Below are positions 23,796 to 36,699 of a stretch of 64,000 nucleotides of DNA, piece after piece. The number at the start of each line of letters is the position of its first letter. Position 1 is the stretch's first letter. The stretch is taken from contig NC_088295.1 of assembly GCF_032854445.1 (NCBI RefSeq), forward strand, positions 52,683,249-52,747,248. Reading direction: 5' to 3'. The DNA comes from Liolophura sinensis. Taxonomy: Eukaryota > Mollusca > Polyplacophora > Chitonida > Chitonidae. A program made the translations under genes and the position numbers. The notes beneath the pieces are model-generated. The model was not told the origin of the DNA. It did not search any database and was given only the letters and a program-made list of their open reading frames with translations.

Positions 23796-24289
23796 TGTAT
23801 GACTAGCGAGTTTCAGTCTATCATAAAGTTAGTTCAAACTCTTACATAAATGGATCGATGAGATTTAATCTGAAGGCCATGCCATGATTTACGTACATAA
23901 TAAATATGAGAAATTGTGGGCAACTGATTTGCAGTCCCATCAAGGACTAATGAAAGGTCTTACTTCTAGAGTAGTCAGAAATCTTTGTTTCTGATGCCTA
24001 TTAGTATTAAACCTGCTATTTGCACCACTTGCCACGGAAAGCAGAAATTTTATCGAAATTGCCCAGTTTGAAAAGAAACCCAGTACACCTCATTATGAAC
24101 ATGCATGCCAAATGTAAAATCGAATAACTTGTATTGCGATCACGGACATTCGATCGGACGAATGGATGTCGTGACGACCTGATGCCCCTTTCATAAGAAA
24201 ATTATGATGTCTTTCTGCCTCATGTACTTATATTTAACCTTTCTTGACAGAAAAATGGAGATATTGAACGAAAACAAAACTTCCAACAT

Positions 24290-24600
24290 CACGTGAATTT
24301 CTACCTCGGTTTAAATTATTTCCACCCAGGTGTAAATTATTTCCACGAAAGTGTAAATAATTTCTACCACGTTGAAGATATTTACACCTCGGAGTAAATA
24401 TTTTCCCAAGAAAAAACAATTTTCTCTATAAAAAAAGAACAATTCTCTGGTAAAAAATGACTGCCTTTATGTAAAAGCAATAATTTCCTGCGATAAAAAT
24501 ATTTCCTGTGTGAAAAATGACTATCATTGTGAAAAATGACTACCGTTGTGAAAAATGACTACCGTTGTGAAACAGACTTTTCTGCGCTAAAAAGCTATTT
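24290..24600. repeat. AT-rich degenerate short-period repeat
   Basis: Two sub-blocks are visible. One repeats 'ggtgtaaattatttccac' with a period of about 21-24 (24300-24410). The other repeats 'gtgaaaaatgactaccgtt' with a period of about 20 (24510-24590). The minus-strand ORF at 24234-24419 is a product of the first block. Confidence 0.7.
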
Positions 24601-27600
24601 TCTGTGCAAACCGATTAACTAACTTTACTGATAAACAGCTGGATAAATAGCAAACATATATAAGCATGGCACGAATAAGCCACCGTAGTTATCTATGAGT
24701 AAATAAATAATGTAAACATGGTGTGATATTTTAGTAGATAATAAAGGGAGTAAATGTTTGATCGGGACAAGTCTTTATAAAAATGACTTGAAATCCATGT
24801 ACCGATTCTGGTCGTGCAAAAAGTTTTAATAGTTTCTCCATTGGCAGAAAGGTTAAGGAATCAAGGTTACAGTTTCAGTTAGTTCATTTCGGAAGTTTCA
24901 TAACCGGGAATATTATTTCATGCATAATATCCGTAAGGGGTCTTACAAACGATTACGTTATTACTCAGACGGAAATTCAGATGACAGTTTTTTTTTTCTT
25001 GATTGGTGTTTTTGACGGCGTCCAACAATATGCTGGGAGAAAATCTGTGTAGACTGGCAAACCTCCAGAGAGAGGAGGGCAGCATGCGCTGGGCTTTCAA
25101 ATCTCGCCGTATGCTAATGATACGATTTTCAAAAGCTGCAAATCGTATGAAATAGCACTGGCTGCACAAATCGCACCGTGTGAGCGCGGCTTAATGTTGT
25201 AGTGACGATAGTAAAGCCATTTAGTGTTCGTTTCACCGTTCCCTTTCCAGGCACCAGAGTTTCTAGACGCGGAAAGCAGCGATTTAAGTGTAATAAACTT
25301 TTCTACGAGCTGGACAAAAATAGCCCATCAGCGTAGAAATCTGAATATGAAGCGACAAGCCTGTTTTAATGTGCTCTTCTTATTCTAACTTTGCCTGCTG
25401 TGGTAAATGAGGTCTCAGGAGAGAGCATCCTTAACAACCAGCTCTGAAATCTCCCTCGTAGAAAAATCGATTTGGACAGCTGTGTTCAACATGTAACAAA
25501 TACTGTCCATTGTCCGTTTAATAGAGTATAGACTGTAGTTATGTTTCGTGATGTTGGGTAGAGTCTCACTGCACAGTCCCGCTACGTGGATTGCCGCAAG
25601 TTTACGAGACTGTTATGACATCATTTTGCCAATAAACATCGAGTTCATTCCAAGATTGCTCTATTTGACTACTTCGGATATGGTCTAAAATTTGATCGCT
25701 GTAATGATAATATTGTCCACTGGTGTAAATTTTCCCGAAAGGAGAGGGAAATGATGTTTACTTTCAACCTTTTTTCTTGGTACAGTACACTGGATTTAGT
25801 TTCCAAATAATTATATTTATACGGCTTCTGTGGATAAATTAGATATATCACAGGGCCTTTAGAAAGGCTAAGATAAAATAAAGGTTGATTCTGAATACTT
25901 GTAGCATTTGTGTCATTTGTTGACGTATTCACGTAAAACAACGTTTACGTGCTAGACTTTGTCACACGTGCATGTTAAAACATTCTGCAGTGTAAGCAAA
26001 CCCACGTGGCAGTGAATATAAAGAGGCGTTAGGTTTAGCTCGATCCGTATCAAATACATGCAGCGTGAACAGAAATTATGGAATTCGATGACTGAAACGT
26101 CTTGTTATTTAAATACATGTACGTTTGAATTTATAGTTGCTGGGACAATTTATCTGTACTTTGAATGCTCTTTAGTTGTGTTATAATTTTTTATACTGAC
26201 TTAACGTTCAACGTTCCGTCATAAAAAGGTCAATTTTGTCAAGTATCTTTTTGACATCATAAAACTTTTTTCAACATTGTGAAAGTTATGTCTTGGGGTG
26301 AATCGAAACACAGCAATGCGATAATTCAGGATCCTCCAAGCCCCTAGGATACTGAGTGCAAAGCAGTCGTGCAGTTTCAGAGCGAGTGAAATTTAACGCA
26401 CTGTGGAGGAATTTTACTAATTGTTGTTTTGCACCGCCATTCATGTATGCCCAGCTACACGTGTAGGATTTTGTTGAAGGCAAATTTTGTGTTGCAGTTT
26501 TACCCTTTTTCATGAATTCCAGCCCTTCATGTGTACATTGTAATACTGCCTTAAACTTATTCAAAGGCATAGGGTTAGGAATTTCATCAAAGCGCAGTAT
26601 TAAATATTAAATGCTTTCAATAAGGTTTCTTACTAACCTCTTCTCCTTGCAGTCTTACCATCATCTGAATGCTCTCAAATAGCAAAGTGTAGGTATGTTT
26701 ATGTTACTGTCATTTAATCGCAAAAGGGAATTCATATCCAGTATTATGATACAGTTTATTTAATCATTGTATTTTTTTTTTGATAACGCCATTCTATTTT
26801 TGACTCATGGATGGAGGAAACCGCAGTGATCAAATAAACCACTAACCTTTTTGTAAGTTACTGACGAACGTTCACAAGTGTGATATACATACTTGCATGT
26901 TGTTTAATGGTGATCCTCAACGAAAGTTAGATTGTACAAAACAAAAAATACAAGCGTTGTCGACCGCTCCTAATTATTATAATATAACGTAAAACTTAAC
27001 ATTTTAATTGGACATGGCTTCATCTAAAGCCATTGTTTATTTGTTTTACGAATTATTGAAAACATGACATGAAATAGGGCAAATACTGCATTAATTTTTG
27101 TTTGACGAATCAATTTATATTTATGTACAACAAAGACCATCATTTGACGGTGCCTAAGACAATGTCAATATAGCCTTCATTTAACTGAGTAAGAGATCGT
27201 AATTGTTATTGTACTATAGAATATACAACATCTTAGATTCCACTATCTAGATTATTATAAAATGGATTTCCATAAACAATGGCCCTGAGTTTCGAACCGT
27301 CTGAAATGTTACTCAGTTGCCTTTTTTCAGTCTTATCTCCACCATGAAGTATTTGGTACGTCTGCAATCATTTACAGACATGCCACATGCCAAAGAGATG
27401 TCTGGTTTAATTTATCTCTAATGAGATCGTAGGCACGATTTCTCATTCGAGATAAGAAAATACTCTTTTATCAACCACGTAAAAGGAACCGACTTCCTAT
27501 GGTGGCCTTGATAGAGGCATCTGGATTAAAGATAATAGCACGAATCCCATCTTCAGTCAGCTAGGCTAAGGCATCACGGAACAGACAGGCAGAGTATTCC

Positions 27601-28010
27601 ACAGATTGTTTTGGCACGTAAATATGCTTGATCAGTAGCCTGGACATCTATTTACCTCCGCCAGATTTTATTTGAAGCAAGTCATTTTGCTGTACAAAAT
27701 ATTAGGAAGTCTGCAAAATGTTGACAATTGACTTAGTAGGTGTGATCACTGAACAAACAGAACGGAAATCTTGGCTGCATTCTTTAAATGAATTTTTTTT
27801 GCAAGCCCAAGGTTTGGTCTATACTTGTGAACGGCGATCTGATTTAACGGTGGTAAAAACATCAACTTGTTCTGAATTGTTCCTGACAAAAGTATCGGGC
27901 TATGTTTGAATATGCTGGACTCACCGCAGCAAACTAAGGACAAAACATTGTCAAGTCATACACCTCTAAAAGTATTCGGAGTCTAGGTTTTGTCCGATTT
28001 GCGTTCAACA
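24601..28010. other. AT-rich intergenic DNA
   Basis: No convincing gene. A weak reversed SINE tail (cttgattggtgtttttgacg) is at about 24990-25060. The 94-codon minus-strand ORF at 26286-26570 has no recognisable domain. Confidence 0.45.
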
Positions 28011-28019
28011 TAAGGTTAA

Positions 28020-28825
28020 TTAAAGCCGCTTATTAATATTGCAGCAATAATGTTTGATGAAACCGCCTGTGAATATTATGGCAATGATGTTTGAGGAAAC
28101 CGTCTTTGAATATTACAGCAATGTTATCTGAGGAAACTGTTAGTGAATATAACATTAATGATGTTTTAGGAAACCGCTTATGTATATTGCAGCAATGATG
28201 TTTTATGAAACCGGTTGTGAATATAACATTAATGATATTTTAGGAAACCGCTTATGTATATTGCAGCAATGATATTTTATGAAACTGGCTGTGAATATTA
28301 CAGCAATGATGTTTGAGGAAACCGCTTATGTATATTGCAGCAATGATGTTTTATGAAACCGCCTGTGAACATTACGGCAATGCTTGAGGAAACCGCTTAG
28401 GAATTTTGCAGTAATGATTTTGGATCCAAAAAGCCTATGAATATTGCACCAATGACGTTTGACGAAACCGCCTGTGAATATTATAACAATGATATTTGAA
28501 GAAATGGTCTGTAGATAATGTGGTAATGATGTTTGAGGAAATTGCCTATGGATAATGCAGTAATTATGTTTGAGGAAACCGGTTATGAATATTGCAGTAA
28601 TGATTTTGGATCCAAAAAAGCCTATGAATATTGTAACAATGATGTTTGAGGAAATCGCCTATGGATAATGTAGTAATTATGTTTCAGGAAATCGCCTATG
28701 GATAATGTAGTAATTATGTTTGAGGAAATCGCCTATGGATAATGTAGTAATTATGTTTGAGGAAATCGCCTATGGATAATGTAGTAATTATGTTTGAAGG
28801 AACCACTTATGAATTTGCTAGTGTG
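28020..28825. repeat. Minisatellite, unit 37-45 bp
   Basis: The unit contains 'gaatattgcagcaatgatgt' and 'ttgaggaaaccgcctatg'. The left part is variable. At 28650-28800 the last copies are nearly identical with an exact 37-base period (atggat at 28661, 28698, 28735 and 28772), showing recent local homogenisation at one end. Confidence 0.9.
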
Positions 28826-29800
28826 TGAATACCCCATAAGTGCGCGGCTTCATTAAAGGTGATATGTGTCTGTTCAGTAAAACAGTTACAGCAACGAAAC
28901 TACATTATAAGACTGGTACTCACATAACATTGACCACAATGACATTCCCCGAAATTGAGTCAGTCACATATATATACATGTGTATGGATATGCGACTAAG
29001 TTAGGTACAAAACACCTATCGAATAAATGTATAACATACCTGGGTGAACATAAAATATTATGTCAATTCATGTTTCAAATGGTCATTTGTTGTAATTTTC
29101 CTGTTAATATTGTATGGTTTATTGTTAGGTAGATGGTTACAAAAGATTTAGGATGCATAAACACGTTCTTTGGCGGCGGTGAGGACAGTTGTATAGCTAT
29201 CTACTTGAAGAGAGTGAAAGAAAGTGACCACATCGTATCACTGGAAGAAATCATTGTACATGTACCTGCATAACTAACGATCTGTTGTGGAAGGCTTGAG
29301 TCTGGGAATAAAGGGGAAGCTAGACACGGACACAACACGTGAAAATGGTCCTATACGTCAGATAAGCGCAAGCGCAATATATGTGCAATGTGTTGTCATG
29401 GGGGGACTCTTCCACAAATAGCGATGCTCTTGCTGCGCTCCCGATGATATGAATAATGCAGCTCGCCTTCCAGTGCGTCCCCGACTTACGTGCCCCGCAG
29501 ACATACCTTAAATGTCATTCGCTATAGTCTCTTGTAATCCCTACTTATTTACATCATGATCCTGTAAGTTTGATGACTCTTTCACTTTGCAGAAGATTCT
29601 CGTAAAATTAATCATCACAAATTCTTTAGGTATTTACTCGTATGCAGTTTTCTCCTCGGGCTACATACGGCTAGGGTATTAAGCTTCAACTGAACTGTGC
29701 CAAATCACAGATTTAGTAGTGTTGGATGCTATACGTATCAGGCCTAATGCTTAGGACAGGAAGATCGGCAGATTTCTCACAACTCAGTATACATCTCGGT
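28826..29800. other. Unique intergenic DNA
   Basis: No gene or repeat recognised. Confidence 0.45.
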
Positions 29801-29811
29801 TTTATATTTGC

Positions 29812-30073
29812 CTGGCCTCCGTGGCTCAGTTAGTTAGCGCGCTAGCGCAGCGAAATGACCCAGGAGTCTCTAACCAATGTGGTCGCTGTGAGTCCAGCTC
29901 ATGATGGCTTCCTCTCCGGCCGTACATGGGAAGGTCAGCCAGCTGCCTAAGGATGGTCGTGGGTTTCCACCGGGCTGTGCCCGGTTTTCCACCCACCATA
30001 ATGCTGGCCACCATCGTATAAGTGAAATATTCTTGAGTACGGCGTAAAACACCAAACAAATCAAATAAATAAA
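29812..30073 (+). mobile_element. SINE family A, full length but with a damaged B box
   Basis: The head starts 'tggcctccgtggctcagtta' and contains a clear A box. Central and 3' regions are complete, ending in an AAAT-type tail. Relative to the copies at 59491 and 62563 it lacks six bases (ttcaag) where the B box should be (gtgag|tccagc near 29890), so it is probably transcriptionally inactive. A nine-base duplication, tatatttgc, lies at 29803-29811 and 30074-30082. Confidence 0.92.
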
Positions 30074-30082
30074 TATATTTGC

Positions 30083-31135
30083 TTTTCGATGTATGAAAAG
30101 TGTGTTGGTTGGGCACAAATGCCAGCGGATGGCACTGTGCAGTGTACTAAATACATGGGTATTACGCTGTGGGTAACAAACCCATTCCTCAATACAAGAC
30201 ATACAAGTGCTGACCAAGTGCTACCTACAATGTTATCAATCAGCTAGTATACGTTGTAGGTAGTAATAACCCGTGGGTGTTCACAGCATACAGTACATTT
30301 GCACGCAAGTACATATTGAATAATATACGTTTAGATATATGGAATTTTGTTTGATTGATGAGTTAGCGCGTGGTAACAGCAACAATGCTGCATGAAGAAA
30401 TGCTGTGAAATAATGAGCTTAACTTAAAAAAGTTGGTCAAACCACCCAAACCATTTAGCGCAATTCGAACATGGGCCAGTATTAGTCAAGGGCTGGCGAT
30501 CTATGGCAAAAGCCAGTAACCGTGTAATTATGAGTTGCTTGGCGTTCAGTAATTAATGCATATTGCCGACTCGTCGATAGAAAAAAGAATCCAAATCCGA
30601 ATGAAACAATACCTTCTATTTTGCAAACTGTGCTGAATTGTGTTTCCAGGACACGAAAATGAAGGTTTATGTTTTTAATCCGTAAGCGCGCCTTAACAAG
30701 TTCCAAGCAGGCCTACGCTGATAATGCCGTGGAGAAATAGGCAATAAACCAGATATCCACCAGGATTTTATTCTTGATGTGTGTGGATGTTGGTGTGTTT
30801 CTTTATCGGAAACAAATGTCCGTATACCCTTGATGCAGTGCTTATTGCAGAATGCCCCTCACATGCAATATTATTGGTATTAAGCAAAATTTTACGGAAT
30901 TTTATTAAATTATGGTGGGTCAGTGTAATGGATATGACCTCATATGCTTGTTTTGGGTCATAACAACTCGACTGCTTTTTTGTGCAATTAATTACACAAA
31001 TTGAGCTATGAATAAGCTGATTAGTTTTTTACTAGCTCAAAAAGCAGAAGTGGAATTTCCGCATATTTTGTCAAAGCATACCAGTTATAATTATATCTTA
31101 TTTTATGCAAACCACGGTATCACTGTGGAAAGGCT
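30083..31135. other. Unique intergenic DNA
   Basis: No gene recognised. The 115-codon minus-strand ORF ending at 29870 is mostly SINE-derived. Confidence 0.45.
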
Positions 31136-31139
31136 GAGG

Positions 31140-31670
31140 CAACCAAAATATGCAGGCAAAGATGCAGACAACCGCATCTCGCCATGTGCCTGACAAAGAT
31201 GCAGAGAACTGCACCTCGCCATGTACCTGACAAAGATGCAGACAACCCTACCTGGTCATGTATCTGGCAAAGATGCAGACAACTACACCTGGCGATGTAC
31301 ATGACAAAGATGCAGACAACCGCACCTCGCCATGTACCTGACACGCATGCCGACAACCCCACCTGGTCATATACCTGACAAACATGCCAACAATCGCACC
31401 TCGCCATGTACCTGACAAGCATACCGACAACCCCATTTCGTCATGTACTAGTACATGACAAACAAGCCGATAACCCTACCGCATCATGTGCCTGACATAC
31501 ATGCCGGTATCCGCACTTAGCCATATTCCTGTCACACATGCCGAGAACCCCACCTCACCATGTACCCGGCAAACATCCCGATAACCCCACCGCATCATGT
31601 ACCTGACACAACATGACTCTATCGTGTCATGTACACTACCGAGCCATGTTGCTGACAAACATGTCAAAAA
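31140..31670. repeat. Minisatellite, unit 37 bp
   Basis: The unit begins 'catgtacctgacaaagatgc' and continues with 'agacaaccgcacctcgc'. Starts at 31183, 31220, 31257, 31293 and 31330 show the 37-base period, with about fourteen copies that decay towards 31670. Because 37 is not a multiple of three, ORFs on both strands are repeat artefacts. Confidence 0.9.
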
Positions 31671-31679
31671 TCTATCTCT

Positions 31680-32640
31680 CTCGCAAATCAAAATGCTTGT
31701 GTAATGACTAAAGTCATATGAGATTTTCCATCGTTCAGTGACTTCGTTTGGGGCCAAGTGCTTCCTCGAAGAACCCTTGAGTTTGTATATTATACGTTTT
31801 CCAAATGGGCAATAGCGTTTGTACTTGACCTTCTGTCCATAACCGGCGCCAGCTGCGAGGATTTATATGTTGACTAGGCTACCTATTACATAGGACGCCT
31901 TTTATGCTCAGATAATGAACAGGTAAAATGTAGAGTAATAATTGATATCTCTGGAACGGGTAACAGGCTACATGACTTGACTATTAACGTACGACATCGT
32001 CCAGCCTGCCGTGCTGTGACGAGGGTTATTGGCACCATGTCTGAGTGGCGTGTCTGATGTGTAATAGCCAGCTTGGAGCTTCCGTAACTCTCCAACCAAC
32101 CAACCGATTAGGCTTTTAATCTTCTATGAACAACTGCCATTTATCGATTATTGGTTTTAAATTGGGCTAAAAACTAGCTAATTAATCAATCAATGCATTA
32201 TCTTTGGAGTGTCAAATATCGTCTGTTCACTGGATAAAGTGCCCGTGGATATTTTGACTACAGAATTATCGACTACCAGCTCAATACTCTATATTTACTC
32301 AACACAATATTGATTGGGTAACACGTTGGCGTTATAGACTCCGCAGGTGTATACAGTTCTTAGTGGCCTGTCTACGTCCTGAGCTATAAACGCCCAGGAC
32401 TACAATTTCAGGCTGGAAAAATAATTGCAACTTTCCCAAAGGGATATTGAACGTGTTACACACCCAGCTTGTTCAGTGCCGAGAGTTCACACAATATTTA
32501 GCTTCCAAAAAACTTTAATTTGAGAAAGACTCTGGAGCAAAGCAAAATGTCTATCTACTGAAGTTATGTCGGGTTTTCCAAAGTACCTAAGTGTCAAATG
32601 AACTGTAAGTACATTTCGTCAGGAATTCGTCTGGCACACT
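31680..32640. other. Unique intergenic DNA
   Basis: No gene or repeat recognised. Confidence 0.45.
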
Positions 32641-32654
32641 TAGTGACAATGGAC

Positions 32655-33110
32655 CTATTTGCGACATTACCCCTTCATCTGAGATAGCCCCTTTAAGTGA
32701 CATTGCTGCTACTTGTCTCTTCATGTGACAAAGCCCCTTTAAGTGACACTGCTGCTACTTGTCTCTGCATGTGACATAGCATCTTTAAGTGACATTGCTG
32801 CTATTTGTCTCTTCATGTGACATAGCTCCTTTAGGTGACATTGCTGCTACTTGTCTCTTCATGTGACATAGCTCCTTTAAGTGACATTGCTGCTACTTGT
32901 CTCTTCATGTGACATAGTTCCTTTAAGTGACATTGTTGCCACTTGTTTCTTCATGTGACATAGCTCCTTTAAGTGACATTACTGCTACTTGTCTCTTCAT
33001 GTGACATAGCTCCTTTAAGTGACATTGCTGCTACTTGTCTCTTCATGTGACATAGCTCCTTTAAGTGTCATTGCTGCTACTTGTCCCTTCATGTGACACA
33101 GTGTCTACAT
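32655..33110. repeat. Minisatellite, unit 46 bp
   Basis: The unit reads 'gctcctttaagtgacattgc', 'tgctacttgtctcttcatgt', 'gacata'. About ten copies are visible with few changes between them. Confidence 0.92.
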
Positions 33111-33119
33111 ATGGAACTG

Positions 33120-36100
33120 CCTCATCATGTGACATTGCCTCTTTATTTGAAACTGGCCCTATATATGTGCAGCTGCTATGGCTGTTTTGTGTGTCAGCAT
33201 CAAACCGCTTACATTTTCATCCTTTTTGGGAACCAACCCGAATTTATAATGATACATAAAATAGGAAAAGAGTGAAAGAAAGGCTTAATTCTCCAGACAT
33301 TTATGGGGGGTCATGATCTTAGAAAGGAGGGGGTTTATTTCACCAGTGTCAGCTAAGGATGGTGTATCCTCATTATTCGTGACCAGCAATGCTTAGAGCA
33401 TAACTCACAGCAGACGCTTAGAAGAGAGCCCATTGCCCTTTAACATATCAGTGGCCATTAAATGCATTGCCGTCTACCGCCTTGATGGTAGACAGACGAC
33501 AACAAAACGGACGGCAGCCTCTCTTGGATGTAATCAGATATAGGGCTCCAGTTTGCTTTATATTACGTTGCAATGGTTTAGGCCAGTATAAATTGTATGC
33601 GATCTGTGTAACTATCAAATGATTACAGGATGTGGCGTAATGAGCTGTTCAAGTCAACGTGTCCACTTTCTCGTATGATATAGCGCTACAATGAGAAACC
33701 CTATCATCTGCTGCTCCCACTTTGCCACCTGGGCTGACAGATTTGTCGAGTGTCCAGCTGGAGTGCAGCTCAATCGACTACAGAAATGCCAAAATAAAAA
33801 TAAAAAAATAAAAAACACAGCTGTCACGCTGTTTCCTTGTGTGTTTGTTTTCTCTGCATAGTCACGTGTTTCTTCGTACCACCCTTCACACGGCTAGCAT
33901 TCCCGACCAATTAGCCCCCAGTACCACCATATGTCTGTCTTTGGTGATAAACACCGCGGAAATGTCAAACCAATGGTGTTAAGCACGACGGGCCACTCAA
34001 TTCAATCACTGAGGCAGCCAATCAACCACATAAAACGACATCTGGTCACCAATGTAATTGTCTCTCAGTGAGCTAACCGTACTCGACTGCAGACTTCCAG
34101 CGAACGGTATGGAACATAGCATACTAAGCTTTACACAAATTCCTTGTCTTTCGCGGCATTACACCGGTATCTAATGGACAAATAAACCTGTTTTAGCCTT
34201 GACTCCGTACTGATGTCTTGGTATAACATCATCGAACGCGTGCCGTTGACAAGTTGTAACTGTTCACAGACTAGCAAAGATATGGCATTTCCATCCACAG
34301 TTGATACGAACACAATATTTATGTTACCCCATCCAGTTAGGCTATTTCTGTTCAGGCGTTTCTTTGTCTGTCAAATGCATATACTTCTTTTACCGTGTAA
34401 TAGTGTGTAACTGAGTATTGTACTTTGTTGGAACTCCTCGTGCGATTTGGTACTATGGCGAAGATTAGTGCTCTTCGAGTGCCTTCCTGTTTGAACTAAA
34501 AATTGGAATTTTTCGTGCTTTTCATAAGTAAAAACGTGTTTTTCAGTCCTGTTCCCTGTTATGTTTTGGTGACCACTCACACAAGCGCTATCAAACCTGA
34601 CAACATCTTTGGAGCTCCTTGACCCCTAACAACGGAGATTTCCGTTGTTATTCTCAAACTATCATGATATTTTCATGGATTCATGTTTGCGGTTTTTTAA
34701 AGCATGACATCGCTCAATCATATAAGGTAAATGAATACTGCCTAACACATTACGTGGGCAGCCACTAAAGACGCAAACGATCGATGTATAATGGCCAGAT
34801 ACACCATTGGGACGACACGGGCAAGTCAATGGTCTCTATTACAGTATCGTCACAGCGAGTTTTGGCAGACACTGAATCTGTCATTGGAGGCGACTAGCTC
34901 TGATAGACGACCCGAGCAGTCATTAAATAAAATGCGTTAAAATGTATAGTCGTTTTTCATACCATGTTATCAGATTGCAAAACAAATGTAGCTCAGTCTA
35001 TGGTATCAGTCTATTCATCATGCGATAAGCCTTGTCTGATATATTCTCTCAGTGATAGAAAAGCATCATTATTGTTTGTATTCCGTTCTTAAGAAGACAG
35101 GACGAATCATTTCAAAGCCCCAAGATCTAATACAAGTTAACAGCGAGTCTGTACAAAATCGGACGAGGCTCCATGAGGCTTGTCTTATTCGTTAACACCA
35201 CCTCCCCTCACTCCTCAGTGCCGTATTCCCCTACGGTTGAGAAGTTAAGGAAGCCTTCTCTGTTTGTTTGGATGTTCATGGTAAAAAAATTCTACCTTCA
35301 GAGAAATTTGCCTTGTAGATATAAATCACGGGCAAATCCGTTCCTAGGTGGGCAAATACGGCAGTCCTCTCCGGCGCACAATAGCCAGTCCTAAAAGCAG
35401 TTCTTCGCCATTTTATCTGCACTCATACCGGGAATTATTCCTTGAATCCCTGTTCTGTGAAAGATCCGTCTTGACATGTCTGCATGTGGGGTATTGCTAT
35501 CCCTCAGGGGTTAGCTGTCACGGACATGTGTTTGCGTTTCGGGTCACCATGAATAGGTAACTGAGGATGGGTGGCAAGCTGCGGAACACTCCAGACGGCT
35601 TCAGTCACAATAAACCCAGAAGAGATCTAACACAGCTTTTATGTCCGCATGTTACGGTCATAGTTAGACGGAAAGGAAAGTCCACTGGGGACGCAGTGAC
35701 CGGAAGATATGCATTAAGCTGTCGTGGCGAGGTGGGTTATCTGTAAATCGTTAAAATCCCCAGATCAATCTGGAACAATACTTGGTTTCTATGCGATGAA
35801 AGCAGCCCATTTTGGCTGGAAACCTTGGACCGGGTCATTACATCTACCGGTCGAGGCGACATGTTCCTTTTTAAGGAGTCAGTTTGGACTGTTAAGTTAA
35901 GGTCGAAGAAGGGCGAAGTTGCTCTCAGTGACGTCTTGAGTACAGAGCTGATATCCTGAACATGCACCAAACGTAAATCAAATGTATGTTCCTGACCAAA
36001 ATCCAAGCAGTTGGAAATTCTAATGACTTTTGGGAAAACAACTTTTAAATGACATTTTTATTCAACAATGGAGATCATGCTTAGCAGAGCGCTTGTATCG

Positions 36101-36505
36101 GAATATTTGTGGCCATGTATTTTCAATACAGCCTTATTTAGAATGTATCAGTACTGGAAAATTTTGAACGGCTCTCTCGAGCCTAAGATTGTCATGGCAT
36201 AGATTGTAAATCTAGGTAACAGTAGGTAAGTGATCAGAACCAATTAAAACTGCTGCTGAAAATCGCAAATGTAAGTTTTGTGATGCTGTTGAACACAAAT
36301 ATCATTTCATTTTGCTCTGCTCTGCCAATTAAGATATCCCATTCATGCATACTCCCAAATATTACGGGATGTTTCCAAATGGGGATAAATTGGAACGTCT
36401 TCTTCACAGTTCAGTTAACACAGATTCCCTAATTTTTAAGCATTAACTGTTCACCTCTCCTGAGACACATCAGGCCCAGGAAATTGGTCTATAAAATTGA
36501 TCTTC
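33120..36505. other. Unique intergenic DNA
   Basis: No exon, RNA gene or repeat is recognised over about 3.4 kb. Short ORFs near 34200, 35173 and 35737 have no domains. Confidence 0.45.
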
Positions 36506-36513
36506 TTACCATC

Positions 36514-36695
36514 CCATGCTGATGATGAGGATGTCATACTACAAGCACTTTACAATGCCATGTTGATGATGAGGATGTCATATTACAAGCACTTTACAAG
36601 GCCATGTCATTGACGAAGTTGTCATATTACAAGCTCTTTACAAGGCCATGTTAATGATGAGGATGTCATATTACAAGCACTTTACAAAGCCATAT
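36514..36695. repeat. Short tandem array, unit 44 bp, four copies
   Basis: Copies start with 'ccatgttgatgatgaggatg' at 36514 and 36558 and continue with 'tcatattacaagcactttac'. The third copy is the most diverged. Confidence 0.92.
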
Positions 36696-36699
36696 TTTC

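Noticed and set aside
31120-31436. Cysteine-rich ORFs (CHLCQ/CQVYD-type repeats) that could be mistaken for a second cysteine-rich peptide
   Set aside because: They are products of a 37-bp tandem repeat; cysteine spacing follows the repeat and is mirrored on the other strand.
28020-33110. CRISPR-like regular spacing of repeats
   Set aside because: Units are contiguous tandem repeats without unique spacers, in a eukaryotic genome.
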